Of a DNA stretch of 64,000 nt, positions 1 to 56,824 are shown piece by piece. Positions within the stretch are counted from its first letter, which is position 1. Each line of letters opens with the position of its first letter. The stretch is from contig JAZGTH010000075.1 in assembly GCA_036877525.1 (NCBI GenBank), positions 3,926,001-3,990,000 on the forward strand, given 5' to 3'. The position numbers were made by a program, and so were the translations under genes. A model generated the notes under the pieces. The model saw only the letters and a list, made by a program, of their open reading frames with translations, was not told the DNA's origin and made no database searches. The stretch is from Chromobotia macracanthus. Taxonomy: Eukaryota; Chordata; Actinopteri; Cypriniformes; Botiidae.

Positions 1-1393
1 AAAGATACTGAGTGTGTGTTTTGGTGGTCCCAGGTTTAACAGCCTCACTCTTCTCTGGTCGTAAGACTTTAATTTGCAGCCACATGCTTTTCTGTTAGGG
101 CCATACAGCCAAGGGCGCCGGAAGAAGGAAGGGACACTTAACTGTTGTCAGGCCCCATTTATACTTCAACCAATAGTGACCTGGATACATGTCTGGACCA
201 ATTACTATATAGTCAGGATATATTTACAGTGTAATTCGTTCTTGTGAGTATTTAGTGGAAAATGGTGTGGTCAGTTACAGGCAGGGTGGGCGATCTTTTC
301 CAGAAACATTTTTCTGTTATACTAGTTGCAAGTCTCTTCACATCCTGATTGCAATCACTATGTAAAGTGGTTTAAATATATTTATATACATTTATATTAT
401 CTGTGAAAGGAGCAGGACCATAAAATGTTTCAATGTCCAATCATTGGATTCAGTCTGTTTACATTCGTTGTTTACGTGCGTTCACAAGCTGTATACATGA
501 TGGCATAAGAAAAGGTAATAACTGAAGTGAAGTTCCTTTGATCCAGTTCGGAAACAGCGAAAAGCAGTTTCTCATCAGGCAATGCTTAAAGAGGAGAGAC
601 TTCCACCCCCTCATTCTACATATGCTTTATTAGGATGGCCAGACCTTTTGTTCTTTCAAAATTCCCACTGCTAAGAATGAACTGCTTGTGTGTGTTAGAC
701 AGAACAGGAGCAGATGTGCTGGGCCGCAGGTGTGCGACAGGGCGGAAGTCTGGGGCGCTTTGTTTTAACACCTCGAGTTTAGACCCGGGGTGGGTGGGTT
801 GGGGTCTTGAAGTGCTTAGATGTTCTCTCAGGGGTGGGTGTGTCTGGTTGAAGACCATTAGACCTCTCACTTCTCGGTTTGTGCTTTGCACATGTTACGA
901 GCTGTTCTCCACCCAACTCTTTAAGAAAAACTTTAAGGGCCATAACACAAGCTTTTGAAATCTGGGCCAAAGGAAAGATTTACACCTGCCAGCCAGATCC
1001 ACGCGTCCTGTCTCTGCCATCATTTGTAATCCTTTGTGAAAGGACTGTAGATGTCTTTGTACATGTTTTGTGTTGCTTTGGTGCTGGTTTATGTTTATAG
1101 AATTTACAGTTAGGCATTTAGCATACGTTTTTATTCTAAAGCAACTTGCAAAGGGGATTTATCATAGGGAGGCAGAGCCGTAATATAAGAAGTGCTAGAC
1201 AAACTAACAAAGTTTCAGCAATAGTTAGAGACCATTTCTTGTTGAGGGAGAAAGAAACAAACATAGGATGCATTTTTAGCTTTTTTTTTTTTTAATATTT
1301 GCGAAAGATGAAGCTGACAAGCAGAGTTTTGGAAAGTATACCAATGTTTGTTATTTAATGGCTGAATAATTTCTCTCTGTCTCTCATTTACAG
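1..1393 (+). other. nf1: nf1 intron 1 (3' part)
   Basis: No coding exon is supported here. The first recognisable neurofibromin exon starts at 1394 with the human exon-2 product, so this stretch is the 3' part of intron 1. Short reading frames are present on both strands, but none has a splice context or a recognisable product. The start codon, 5' UTR and promoter of nf1 lie outside the window. Confidence 0.8.
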
Positions 1394-45714
<44,321 letters not shown>

Positions 45715-48490
45715 GATGATTCAAGGAAGCATTTGTGGCCATCACGCTTCTCCACGAATCAGTTTTGTTTTCCGTCGTCCAGTTTAACAAGGTTTCTGCG
45801 TTAAAGAACCGCTTGAGGATTTTTTCAGTCCTGGAGAAATGAAACGTCAAGAAAGACGTCAACACGCAGGGGAGTGTGAAGTCGCCCGGAGACTGCACTG
45901 AAACACTCCGCATTGTCTTCGGCTCGTTTCGCCGCACGTGCGCATCTCTGTTTGCTTCAAGCTCCCAAACCGTTTTGAACGTGCACCAGGAGGCGTCCAC
46001 TCTTCACCTCGCAACTTGCACAAACGGATATTTTATTAATGCCTGAAAGAAACACATGAATGAAAAACTGATATAATCAACCACTACAGCAAATGACCAA
46101 TATTAACTGCGTGGTGAACAGCAGCCTCATTATTTTGGCCTGACACAATCTGCCTTTTGTGTATAGTCTTGGACCCACGTTTAATTTGGACGAGCATCCT
46201 GTTTGTAAAGAACGTGATATCCACAGGCCTGAAATCTGGACTGTGATCCGGATTCAATGTCTTTGCGATCCTGACCAGGTGTAAACATGGAAAGATTTTG
46301 TGTTCTATACTATTGACGATAATAACGATCACGTTTTGGGTTTTGATTTTATCCATTGTGTGCCTTTGTCAGGGTTTTCAGCTGTGTATAGTATGTAAAA
46401 TAGGCAAGACCTTGTTAAGGAAGGGAAAACAGGTACTAATTATGAAAAAAATGTGTTGCGGCTTTAACATGGTTTCATATGTTCATACGTTGATTATCAT
46501 ACGGTGTAAACAGTACACGTGGCCATCAAATGCAAAAATATCATAAGGTAACATCTAAATATTTATTCTGTAAATGTAGATAATCCTTTTAGAAAACACA
46601 TGAAGGTATTGCTTTGTAATTGCGATCGTTGTTATCATCAGTCGGCGAAAGAAGATTACAGAAGAGCAGAGGCTGTGTAGTTTTCCATCCTTTTCCATCA
46701 TTAAAATTATGCTTTGTTTACAATTACAATTGAATGAGGTAATGGGGATTGGAGGGTGCTATTTGATGACATTTCCCAGAATGCACCTATCAAACACACA
46801 TTGGCATTAAATTGAACGTTTTAGCGTCTCACAGTGGTGCAATATGTTTTTGTTTTGTTGAACACTAGATGTGTGTAGAAATTGCACATAATTCAAGTGT
46901 GTGATCAGGAAATATTTTTATTTTCCCGTTTACCACATTTTTACTCACTAAAGTTTCACGTAAGCAGCGGCACATGAATCCAAATCCCTCGACACACTGA
47001 CGTAGTAACATTGCACCAAAGATTCGTTTGCAATATTGTGAGGGGGAAACTGTCGTGAATTCCATTTTGTATATTTTTGTCTGTCTGTATGTTGTTTACG
47101 TTAATTTCTTCCATATTGTTTTCACATAGCTTGTAACACGTGATTTGGTATTTAACTTAATTATCTCATGCAGCGACTAACCGTTTTCTTTCTAACTTTG
47201 GAAAAAAAAAAGCAAATGTGCCATTTATGGTTGAGCATTAAGAATTAAGATGCCATTAACACGGCTTCACAATGTAGTCAATGTACAATGGCTGTGGAAA
47301 TTGAAATGGGTGACTTTTGTGTGCAATATTTGTCTTGTACATCCATTGACTTTACATTAATCTGAAAACCTAGAGGAAATTGTTACGTATCCAGTAACAA
47401 ACTCAATAATGTTTTCAATTTCCTTTTGTTTTTTGTTGTTTTTACTGTAGGGGAGAAAGCAAATGATGAATTTGTTCTGTGTGGAAAACTTTCTAAAGGG
47501 AATGTTGTATTACTAAAGAAGGGTACCTACCAAAAGTTTAAGGATGACATGTGTATGCATAAATTAGGGTTCATGTTTCTGAAAGATGAATGCATTCAGA
47601 TACAAGGAAACCATTCATGTTTCAGCTTTGAAATTAGGACCAAATCAATGTTTTTCTGTTCCATTTGTGCATTTATTTTTTACTTTACTGTTTGTTTTAC
47701 AACTTTACTCTCACAGAAATCCAAACACCTACGTTTATTCTGACTTTTGTAAGATCATTTTATGAAATATACCGTGAACTATATTCCTAACAGCAGATTT
47801 CAGATTGCCATGCGTTTTGAGCGAAAGCAAATCTTGACAGAATCAAAATGTTTATGCCTGATTTACATGTTGTTATAGTGAATTTAACGTCAGTCCATGT
47901 CAAATTTACAGAGATGTTTTCAATACAGAAAATATGAAGGAACATCACTGACCCAACAGAGAAGTGTAAGATTTTTATTATTATTATTTTGCATTCATTA
48001 CTTTAAATAACCAGAATATAACTCCTTTATATTGAATCTGACATGTTGCGTTGCTGTTACCGATCTAAAACTGACTCATTCAGATTTGTTCTCTGGATGT
48101 CTGATATGTTATTACTTTAAGATGATGAAGGCACAGTCTAGGCTACTGTGGCAGCAGTAGACACATGAAATGCCCCAAAGCCTTTTAAATTGCAGATGTA
48201 CTTAAATTGTCTTATTCATCAGAAACAGACTAAAAAAGTGGTTTATTTTATATAATTCAGGATGTTTTGATGCATTTGCCACATTTTTAATTGCATTGGT
48301 CATCTGTAAACAATGTACGTGTCACTTGTAAATATGTTTGTGTAAAATTGGAAGGTATATAAATACAAGTGTAAATATATGTGATATTGTATTACTTGCT
48401 TTTTTGTAAAGCAAAAAAAGTTGCTGTACATGTATAACATGGCAATTTAATTATACCAGTGTTCGTAATAAAAGTTCCCCTCGACCCTGT
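45715..48490 (+). other. nf1: nf1 3' UTR and poly(A) signal
   Basis: The stop codon is followed by about 2.75 kb of AT-rich sequence without convincing reading frames. It ends at a canonical AATAAA at 48467-48472, a reasonable main cleavage signal. Long 3' UTRs are typical of NF1. The 105-residue frame at 47426-47743 lies inside it and shows no domain or splice context. Confidence 0.75.
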
Positions 48491-49949
48491 TAACAAGACG
48501 TTTAACCTGTGGAATTATTACTTTATTACAGATGTTTTACCTGAGATTATTCAAACATCTCTCGCTGTGCACTGTTAGACAAGACCACAACAGACTTAAA
48601 TGGCAAATAATTTTAAATCCATCAATAATTTATAATAATCCATCAATAAATTATTAGAAATCCACTGTTTCCTGTGGAGGGGCCACTGTTTTTAGGCTTT
48701 AGTTCTGAGGAGAACTCTTTGAAAATAACACTGTGGCCAATTCCCTGTTACCAAGATGGTGAAAAGGTGGATTATGGTTATGTTCAGAGATATTTTAGTA
48801 GATAATTAAGAAATACGGACTAGGGTGTTACTAGGGCATTATCCATGACTAGAATCATATGGTCTAGATTTTCAAGCACTTCTCTCCTAGAGTAATTTAC
48901 TGAAATCTAAATGCAAGAAGATTTGTTCTACGGAAAGAAAGGAACTTTAAGATAAACATCCAGCAAGGATTTTAACCCCGTTGAACAGCACAGTGGATTA
49001 ACCATCTATTACTTAAAATCTATTACAACCATCTTGTTGTCACTCTAGGGTTGGTTCGAGAGGGCTGTAGGTGAGAAGGATGTTCCCTGTTTTGATTGCA
49101 ATATATTTCAAATCGGGGAGCTTAAAACATACAAAACCTTGACCACTTAACCAAACCCACTGTAACTTACCATGGAATCCATCCATGTGGAATTATTCAT
49201 TCCTGCTAAATGTTTAGTGTTCCACAATCTCTGAGGCATCATGGTTAACAACAATGGGTTTGGTTAGAGGAGTTTGATATATCCCTATTTATTCTGAGTA
49301 ATAAAAACAAAACTACAGCATTGATCTGAAAATAGTTATTCTGCCACCGCTGGGGCTTACAAAAATTATACATTGTGTAACTTTAGGAAAGCTGGTAAAA
49401 GCGAACTTGTGAAACACGTCACTGTTACTGTTCAGAATAATCCACACACATTACGACTGTCAGCTGCACTGGGTTAACTGAGAATATGTGTATCATTAGT
49501 GCATTTTAGGGCGACATGAATGCTTTTGGCTTTTTTAATCGCACGATTGCATTTTGCAAGTTCACTTAATGAAGTTGAATTATTGTGAGGTGGTAAAACT
49601 ATTAATTACAAATGATTTAAATGCTGTTTAAAATGATCTTGCTTGACCCTGCAGGGTATCTGTGCTCGAGCTTGTGTGTCAGATCCAACATTGACCTTTC
49701 AGAAAGTGACAACCAGCTAGTGAATTAAAGTGTAAATTAAACTCCTCTTTAGTAAACCCTGGGCCAATGTTCAAAGGTTACTATCTAATGCAACCCTCTG
49801 TCAGTCTGCACTACAATGTAATGTTTGCCATAATATGCAGTTATCGGGTATTACTGGGAAAATGTTGCTTTTTATATCAGCACTCCCTTCATCAAATCCA
49901 TTAAGCTTTAAAATAACTTAAAATGTATTAGAAACATCCACGGCTCCAA
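48491..49949. other. intergenic region between nf1 and akap1
   Basis: About 1.5 kb of AT-rich sequence after the nf1 poly(A) signal and before the GC-rich akap1 promoter. I see no coding frame, RNA gene or mobile element that I can support. Confidence 0.7.
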
Positions 49950-51480
49950 CATGACCCCCAAGCCCGAGACCGCCGTGATCTCGCGAGATTCTGCAGCTTG
50001 GCGTGCGGAGTTCTCGCGGGATTTGGTCAGCTGACGCGGCTCTGTTTTTAGATGGTTGTCTGATCGGTCAACACGTGGGGACACGGAGCGGGGGGGACAC
50101 GCTGGGACCGGAACGCCTGCCATTAATAATCAAGCTCACGGTTCACGGTTCACGGTGGCGAAGGACGCGTAAACGGTGAGTGTGAACCGTGCGCGGTTTG
50201 TGCATCTGAAGCTTGGAGGGATTGTTGCAGCCGGTCTTGTGTTGCCCTCTGCGGAGGATCCGGACGTGTGACTGTCATCATCTCGCCGGTCTGGCTCATT
50301 TTATGAAAGTGTTTGTTGTTTGTATCCGGATATCTCCGGTATCCGGTGCGCACGGTTAGGTAACCCGACAATGGCTTCTCAGCCCCGCGACCGGCCGGTG
50401 GCTACGGCTGTGTTGCATTTTGCGCATAACTTTTGCGCATCCCTTAATAGGGGGCATTGTGTGGCACAATTCATAAAGTGAAGTGGAGCCGTGCGCGTTA
50501 ATGGTCCGTTTAAGACCCCGTTAGTATTACGGGTCATGCATGCACCCGTGTTGTTCAATCGAAGCCCGTCACGGATTAAAGGTGCGCTCGCACCTCCGTT
50601 CAGCTCAGTGACGTACCCAGCCGGTTTCCGTGAACTCATCGATAATTCAGCGCTGCTCCGAAGCAGGGGTGCAGGGTTACCCGCAGCGAAATCGGCTCGG
50701 TTGTGTTTCAATCCCGGGATCCTTGATGGCACGACCAAAGCGGCCGCGCGGGGGGTTGCGGTGCATTCAGAGGCCCGCGATGCGTTTTTACGCGCACCGG
50801 AGGTCACAATCGCCTCGGCGCCCGGTTTCGTGTCGTCGCTTGTCGTGTCGCACCACATCAGGTGCAATGGTTTGGTTAGTATCTCACTGGGGGAGACGCG
50901 TTCAGTGAGTCGCCGTTTGTGGGTTATTATTGAGTAAGTCGGTACGGTTAGCTTGACTGCTAACGCACGCGTGCACCGCAACCGGGCGTGATGTGCGTGG
51001 ATAGCGCGGTATGTCGGTGGTTTTAACGCGCGTTTTATTGTTGAAAGAGCAGCCGCCGGTTTTTACTGCCGCCTGCGTAACGATCACCGGCTTGTTTTCG
51101 TACCGCGGCGGCTAATAAGCCGCTTACGGCGAGTGCGTGCCCGGTACACTCGTGTGTAACGCGCTGCGCCATTGAACGACTCCAGTGACCCTCTCCGTTA
51201 TCGCCGCACCTCCCCAAGGTCGAGCCGCCACCGTGTCACCGGACCCCGGCCCGCACCGGTGGTTGCTTTAACGTGAACGGAAACGGCTCGAGGTGTACCG
51301 TGTGCGGAGTTGGTCCCCGTCTGTACCGGAGTGTTCATCGCATTGGAAACGGCTGCTTGTAGATTATTAGACGTTTTAACCGAGAGCTTCTTCTTCCAAC
51401 AAAGTATTTCTTTAAACTTGTACGACTGACGTCTGCGAAACACAGAAACGTTCACTTGTGAGTGAACTGTCGCTTTAAAT
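49950..51480 (+). promoter_or_regulatory. akap1: CpG-rich promoter region of akap1
   Basis: Base composition changes abruptly from AT-rich to GC- and CpG-rich sequence. It contains a perfect TCTCGCGAGA palindrome at 49979-49988 and a partial copy near 50011, a core element of housekeeping promoters. Several long open frames on both strands inside this island (for example 50379-50981 and 50491-50937) are best explained by scarcity of AT-rich stop codons. Confidence 0.7.
50140..50175 (+). other. akap1: putative akap1 5' non-coding exon end
   Basis: A strong donor (AAACG|GTGAGT) at 50176 lies downstream of the TCTCGCGAGA element. It would splice to the acceptor TTTCCCCACAG at 55223, giving a non-coding exon 1 and a start codon 25 nt into exon 2. 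The 5' limit of the exon is not visible and is given arbitrarily. Confidence 0.45.
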
Positions 51481-51489
51481 CTGTGACAT

Positions 51490-51650
51490 GATCGTGCTTG
51501 ACGTGACTTGAAGGTGACGTGCTTGACGTGAAGGTGACGTGCTTGACGTGACGGTGACGTGCTTGACGTGACGGTGACGTGAAGATGACGTGCTTGACGT
51601 GACGGTGACGTGCTTGACTTGAAGGTGGTGTTTTGGTGACGTGCTTGACA
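51490..51650 (+). repeat. short tandem repeat (about 20-bp unit) with twelve TGACGTG motifs
   Basis: A degenerate array of about 20-bp units in akap1 intron 1, at the downstream edge of the CpG island. I count twelve TGACGTG heptamers in about 150 bp, roughly two per unit. The motif contains a CRE half-site (TGACG) and an ACGTG core. Confidence 0.85.
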
Positions 51651-51702
51651 TGAAGGTGGTGTTTTGGTGCTGACGTTTTCTAGGTGAAGGGGCATTAAAG
51701 CA

Positions 51703-53150
51703 TGACATTGTTTCCTGAGGTGAGGAGGTGTATTTTGGTAACAGGCTTGACATTGTTTCCTCTGAGGTGAAGGGAGGTGTAGTTTTGGTAACGGCTTGAC
51801 ATTGTTTCCTCTGAGGTGAAGGGAGGTGTAGTTTTGGTAACAGGCTTGACATTGTTTCCTCTGAGGTGAAGGGAGGTGTAGTTTTGGTAACAGGCTTGAC
51901 ATTGTTTCCTCTGAGGTGAAGGGAGGTGTAGTTTTGGTAACAGGCTTGACATTGTTTCCTCTGAGGTGAAGGGAGGTGTAGTTTTGGTAACAGGCTTGAC
52001 ATTGTTTCCTCTGAGGTGAAGGGAGGTGTAGTTTTGGTAACAGGCTTGACATTGTTTCCTCTGAGGTGAAGGGAGGTGTAGTTTTGGTAACAGGCTTGAC
52101 ATTGTTTCCTCTGAGGTGAAGGGAGGTGTAGTTTTGGTAACAGGCTTGACATTGTTTCCTCTGAGGTGAAGGGAGGTGTAGTTTTGGTAACAGGCTTGAC
52201 ATTGTTTCCTCTGAGGTGAAGGGAGGTGTAGTTTTGGTAACAGGCTTGACATTGTTTCCTCTGAGGTGAAGGGAGGTGTAGTTTTGGTAACAGGCTTGAC
52301 ATTGTTTCCTCTGAGGTGAAGGGAGGTGTAGTTTTGGTAACAGGCTTGACATTGTTTCCTCTGAGGTGAAGGGAGGTGTAGTTTTGGTAACAGGCTTGAC
52401 ATTTTCATTGTTTCCTCTGAGGTGAAGGGAGGTGTAGTTTTGGTAACAGGCTTGACATTGTTTCCTCTGAGGTGAAGGGAGGTGTAGTTTTGGTAACAGG
52501 CTTGACATTGTTTCCTCTGAGGTGAAGGGAGGTGTAGTTTTGGTAACAGGCTTGACATTGTTTCCTCTGAGGTGAAGGGAGGCTTAGTTTTGGTAACAGG
52601 CTTGACATTGTTTCCTCTGAGGTGAAGGGAGGCTTAGTTTTGGTAACAGGCTTGACATTGTTTCCTCTGAGGTGAAGGGAGGCGTAGTTTTGGTAACAGG
52701 CTTGACATTGTTTCCTCTGAGGTGAAGGGAGGCTTAGTTTTGGTAACAGGCTTGACATTGTTTCCTCTGAGGTAAGGGAAGGGAAGGTGCTAGTTTCTGG
52801 TAACAGGCTTGACATTGTTTCCTCTGAGGTGAAGGGAGGTGTAGTTTTGGTAACAGGCTTGACATTGTTTCCTCTGAGGTGAAGGGAGGTGTAGTTTTGG
52901 TAACAGGCTTGACATTGTTTCCTCTGAGGTGAAGGGAGGTGTAGTTTTGGTAACAGGCTTGACATTGTTTCCTCTGAGGTGAAGGGAGGTGTAGTTTTGG
53001 TAACAGGCTTGACATTGTTTCCTCTGAGGTGAAGGGAGGTGTAGTTTTGGTAACAGGCTTGACATTGTTTCCTCTGAGGTGAAGGGAGGTGTAGTTTTGG
53101 TAACAGGCTTGACATTGTTTCCTCTGAGGTGAAGGGAGGCTTAGTTTTGG
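51703..53150. repeat. 50-bp minisatellite, about 29 units
   Basis: Head-to-tail 50-bp units, each with GACATTGTTTCCTCTGAGG and GTTTTGGTAACAGGCTT. Most are identical. Variant units carry GGCTTAG in place of GGTGTAG (clustered at about 52580-52740 and the last unit), one has a 6-bp insertion (near 52403) and one is scrambled (52767-52800). The minus strand of the unit has no stop in any frame, which yields long artificial open frames of up to 436 codons. The array is probably length-polymorphic. Confidence 0.97.
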
Positions 53151-54747
53151 ATGGTAATGTCATGGTGCTTTATTATGGCATCATACTGAATGATTACCAT
53201 GTGTGTGTATATCATGGTACATCTTTAAAAACACCCTAAAATGGGCTTTTAGCAGAGACAGTTTGAAAATTGAGTACTTTTTTTATTAGTACTTTGAGTG
53301 ATCTATATATTTCTTATAATTTTAAAGTATTTTAAACTATGTATGTTTAAGGTCTCTATGGTTTGGTTTTTACCAGACCAATAAAGCTGTTTGCAACCTT
53401 TTGTATAACGTGTTTATACGTTTTGGAAATCTTTTTTAAATGTTAAATTGAGACAGGTTTTGTACTTTTATTCATGAACTTGTGTCATTGATATGGTGTG
53501 TTTCAGAAGTGCGTGTTGTTGGTTGGCCTGCATTATGAACCACTCCTTTAAATCCAGTGGCATCATTCATGTCTGTAATTGCAGCCCAGAGATCTTCCTA
53601 CATCTAAACTGTTAGTTGTCCAACAAGAAAAATATGCAGACCGTCTCTTTCACTTTATGAGAGTCATTTGAATAGAAGACCGATTTTGTTAGTGCGTATT
53701 GTTTTCTCATGCCTCAAGACTTAGGAAACTAGATGGGTTAAGTATGACATTAGTGTCAGCTTCTGAGAAAATCGTCCTCTTTTGTTTGTTTGCGTGACAT
53801 GGTTTGCAAATATCATTTTTGACAATCTAACGCCGCTTTCTTAAGAAGCACAGCGTGATGTGTGTCCTAAGCTACACAGTCAGCGAGCCAATATTCATTG
53901 AAAATCAGAGGCAGTTAGTTGTCTGTCTTTTGACATCTTGTCTAAAGGAAATGGAAACCTTTATCTTTGGTTACTGTGTACAGGGCAGGATGGGAGGGGT
54001 TTGTCGATGATGCATTCTTCCTCTAGGGGCCAGAGTTGTGTGGCTCCCTTGATGGAAAGGCATGCATGGATGTCCTTTTTTAACTTTGAATAGGTGCCCC
54101 TCCCAGCCGATGAGCAGCAAGGCAGACGTAGCGTGTAGTTTCCAGCAGCCTCCACAGCTGAATGTCAGTCATGTGACATTGTCCCTGAACTATCAGCATG
54201 GTTGCCCCTCTCACTTAAAGCAGCCAGATTAAAAGTTCTGTTGTTGTGCTACAGAATGCATGGAGTCTGAGAAGTTGGTAGGCTACATGAGCTATTTTCG
54301 TTTTGTTTAATTATGCATTTATTATAATTACCCGTATGCACAGTTCCATAGACAATGTTTCTAATTGTTCATGCTTTTTATATAATCTTGTGTTGCTTTC
54401 TAAATATTATGGAGACTTGTGAACAAGACAAAGAATGCAGGGTGTAATTTCCCTTGATGAATCACCCATTCTTTCCTTTCTCCAGCAGTGATTGTCCCAG
54501 AGGCAGCAGTTCTTTAACCAGAAATAAAACCTTATGCAATAGCACCACTATTGTAACATACAAAGACATATTCTGCCTTTACAGTTGTGGTCTTGTAGCT
54601 TTAAATGTGCTGTGTAGTGGTCCCCAAAATAATTCGGACACATTGGCATGTATAAACGTAATTGCAATTGCTGATAAAATATCAAACCAAGTTGATTTTG
54701 CAATATGTCTGTCTAATGCATGTTTGTGTATGTATATGCATATATAT

Positions 54748-55015
54748 AAGGATAGTTTACCCAAAAATTAAAATTCTTCCATCATTTACTCACCCTCATG
54801 ACATTCCAAGTTTATAGGACCTTTTCTTCATCTGTGGAACATGAAGATATTTTGAGAAAGGTCTTGGATTTTGTGACCATACAATGGAAGTTAATGGGTG
54901 CATCTGTTGTTTGATTATCAACATACTTCAGAATATCGTTTGTGTTCGGTTTGGAATGACATGAGGGTGAGTAAATTATGGAAGACCTTTTATTTTTGGA
55001 TGAACTATCCCTTTA
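54748..55015. mobile_element. MITE family B, copy 5
   Basis: Terminal repeats AAGGATAGTTTACCCAAAAA and TTTTTGGATGAACTATCCCT, with inner mirrored CTCACCCTCATGACATTCC and GGAATGACATGAGGGTGAG blocks. It lies in akap1 intron 1, about 200 bp before exon 2. Confidence 0.85.
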
Positions 55016-55223
55016 GTTCAATATAGCATTTAAATATTTAGTATTTAAATGCTGTTTCTAACCACTATTGTATAAATTAAGGTTTTTTCATTACTGTCCA
55101 AGTTTAAGAAAAATATTGTACCTTCAAAAGTTCTTGTGGATGTGGGAAATGAGATTGCTAAGGTGCTGTTAAAATGTACTTTTCGATTGTGCTATAAACA
55201 TCATTCCTTGTGTTTCCCCACAG

Positions 55224-56824
55224 GTGTAGCTGCTAGGGTCCAGAGGAGATGCCACTGAGATTCCGCTCCTTTGTTCCGTATACGCTTCCTGGAGTGCTGG
55301 CACTCATCGGCTGGTGGTGGTACATTTCTCGCAAGAAAGAGCGACTCCCCAGCCTTGACAGTGAGGAGCACTCAGCTATGGGCTTGCGGACCTCCCCTGG
55401 TGAAGGCAGCAACGGGATGGTCGATAAAGGCTGTCCTGCAGCCAGCAGCACACACCGTAGGACCAGCCGAGACAGAGTCAAAGCCAAAGAGCACCGGCCT
55501 GTTGAGCAGGAAGTTGTAGCAGAAATTCACACAACGGTGCTAAAAGTGACAACAGAAGTTCTTGTTGCCCCTCCTGTTGTGTTGGCCAGTGGACAGCTAA
55601 GTGCTCCACAGAGCAATACCAAATCAGTCCCCCAAAAAAGCAACCTGGAGACCACCAGACAGACATACCTGGAGACCACCAGACAGACATCCCCAGTGTC
55701 ATCTTCAACCCCAACAAAAACTGTGGAGGAGAACCCTTTTTGCAAGAGACCAGAGGCAGCTGCTTCAGTTCAGTTTTCCAAAGCGAGAGATCTAGGGAGC
55801 TCCGCTTCAGTCAAGAAGCAAGGTGAAAAACAACCACTAAATAGGCCGCGGTCTGCAGAACTGGCCAAGCCAGAGCGACCTGAACCTGAGGGAGAGGTGG
55901 CTGTCGAAGCCTCAGCACCAGCTTGTGCGAAGAACCTGCCTGGTGACATCACAAACGTTGAGTTAACCTCCACTACATCCTTCACAGAGGATGGGGTTGG
56001 GAAATGGGAAACATTGAGCCCCAAAACACCTGTGGCCACATTGCCCAACTCCACCAGCACACCCCTCTCAGACAGCTCTGCAGAGGCCCGGCATCATGAA
56101 AATGGAGATCTAGGCCTGCCATCTGAGAGCGGTCCAGACATGCAGGAGCTTCAGCGTCTTGCGGCAGGGCTGATCACTGAGGTCATCTCGGCAGCCACCC
56201 AGGAGGTCATGGCGGTCAGCAGCTGTGAGTCCCAGCATATTGAGAGCTTCAAGGTGGCCGACAGCAGCACACCAGCTATAAACGGAAGCGAAGATACCAG
56301 GGAAATGGAGCTGTGTGTTCTTACGGAGAGCACCCCCTCTCAGATCCATGCAGAAAGTGCTCAGGCGGCACAGATAGAAGAAGAGATGGTCAACGGTTGT
56401 CTGGCACCTTCTCTGTGGAAGATGCCGGAGAATGACGAGAGGAAACTGGAGAGTGAGGAAAGAGATTCGTTGACTGGGGAGCAGTTGGAGTTAACACCGG
56501 TTGTGACCAAGCTGCAGGTGGAGGAAGCTCTGGTTGAAGACTCAGGATGTAGCACTTGCCAGTCGGAGGATGGTGTTAGCAGCGAGGACCTCCATAGCAC
56601 AGGGTTGTCCTCAACTGTGTCTGAGAGCAAAGAGGACCTCATCCAAGTTTCAGGAACATGTAGGACCTCAGAGAGTCATAGAGATGGACTGCAGGAGAGT
56701 CTTACTCTTAGCACCCCTCAGGAGTCCCCACTTACAGCAGAAAATGTGGCTACGGCAGCACGGTTGAACGGCACGAGCCTCAGGAATGGAGCCACAAGCG
56801 AGGTAGAAGCTGACCAGTCGGGAG
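55224..56824 (+). CDS. akap1: akap1 large exon 2: mitochondrial anchor, linker and PKA-binding helix
   Basis: The acceptor TTTCCCCACAG precedes 55224, the ATG is at 55249-55251, and the exon ends in phase 1 at 56824 before GTGAGT. As in mammals, one exon carries the membrane anchor, the poorly conserved linker and the RII-binding helix. The linker contains a perfect 24-bp tandem duplication (LETTRQTY / LETTRQTS, about 55647-55694). The end of the exon (DQSGG) aligns with human ADHSGG. Confidence 0.95.

Larger units (their letters stand above)
50176..55223 (+). other. akap1: akap1 intron 1
   Basis: A 5-kb first intron running from the CpG island through the TGACGTG short-repeat tract (51490-51650), the 50-bp minisatellite (51703-53150) and a MITE (54748-55015). 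The interval 53160-54740 is AT-rich with nothing else recognised. Confidence 0.6.

Noticed and set aside
47426..47743. 105-codon plus-strand frame
   Set aside because: Lies inside the nf1 3' UTR before the poly(A) signal; no homology or splice context recognised.
50379..50981. 200-codon minus-strand frame and overlapping 148-codon plus-strand frame in the CpG island
   Set aside because: Both are explained by GC-rich sequence with few stops. No domain, low-quality composition, and the island is the akap1 promoter and intron 1 start.
51198..53163. Long minus-strand open frames (up to 436 codons) across the minisatellite, with a repeated Cys-containing peptide
   Set aside because: They exist because the 50-bp unit has no stop on that strand. 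The same peptide appears in all three phases, there is no splice or start context, and the indels do not respect frame.
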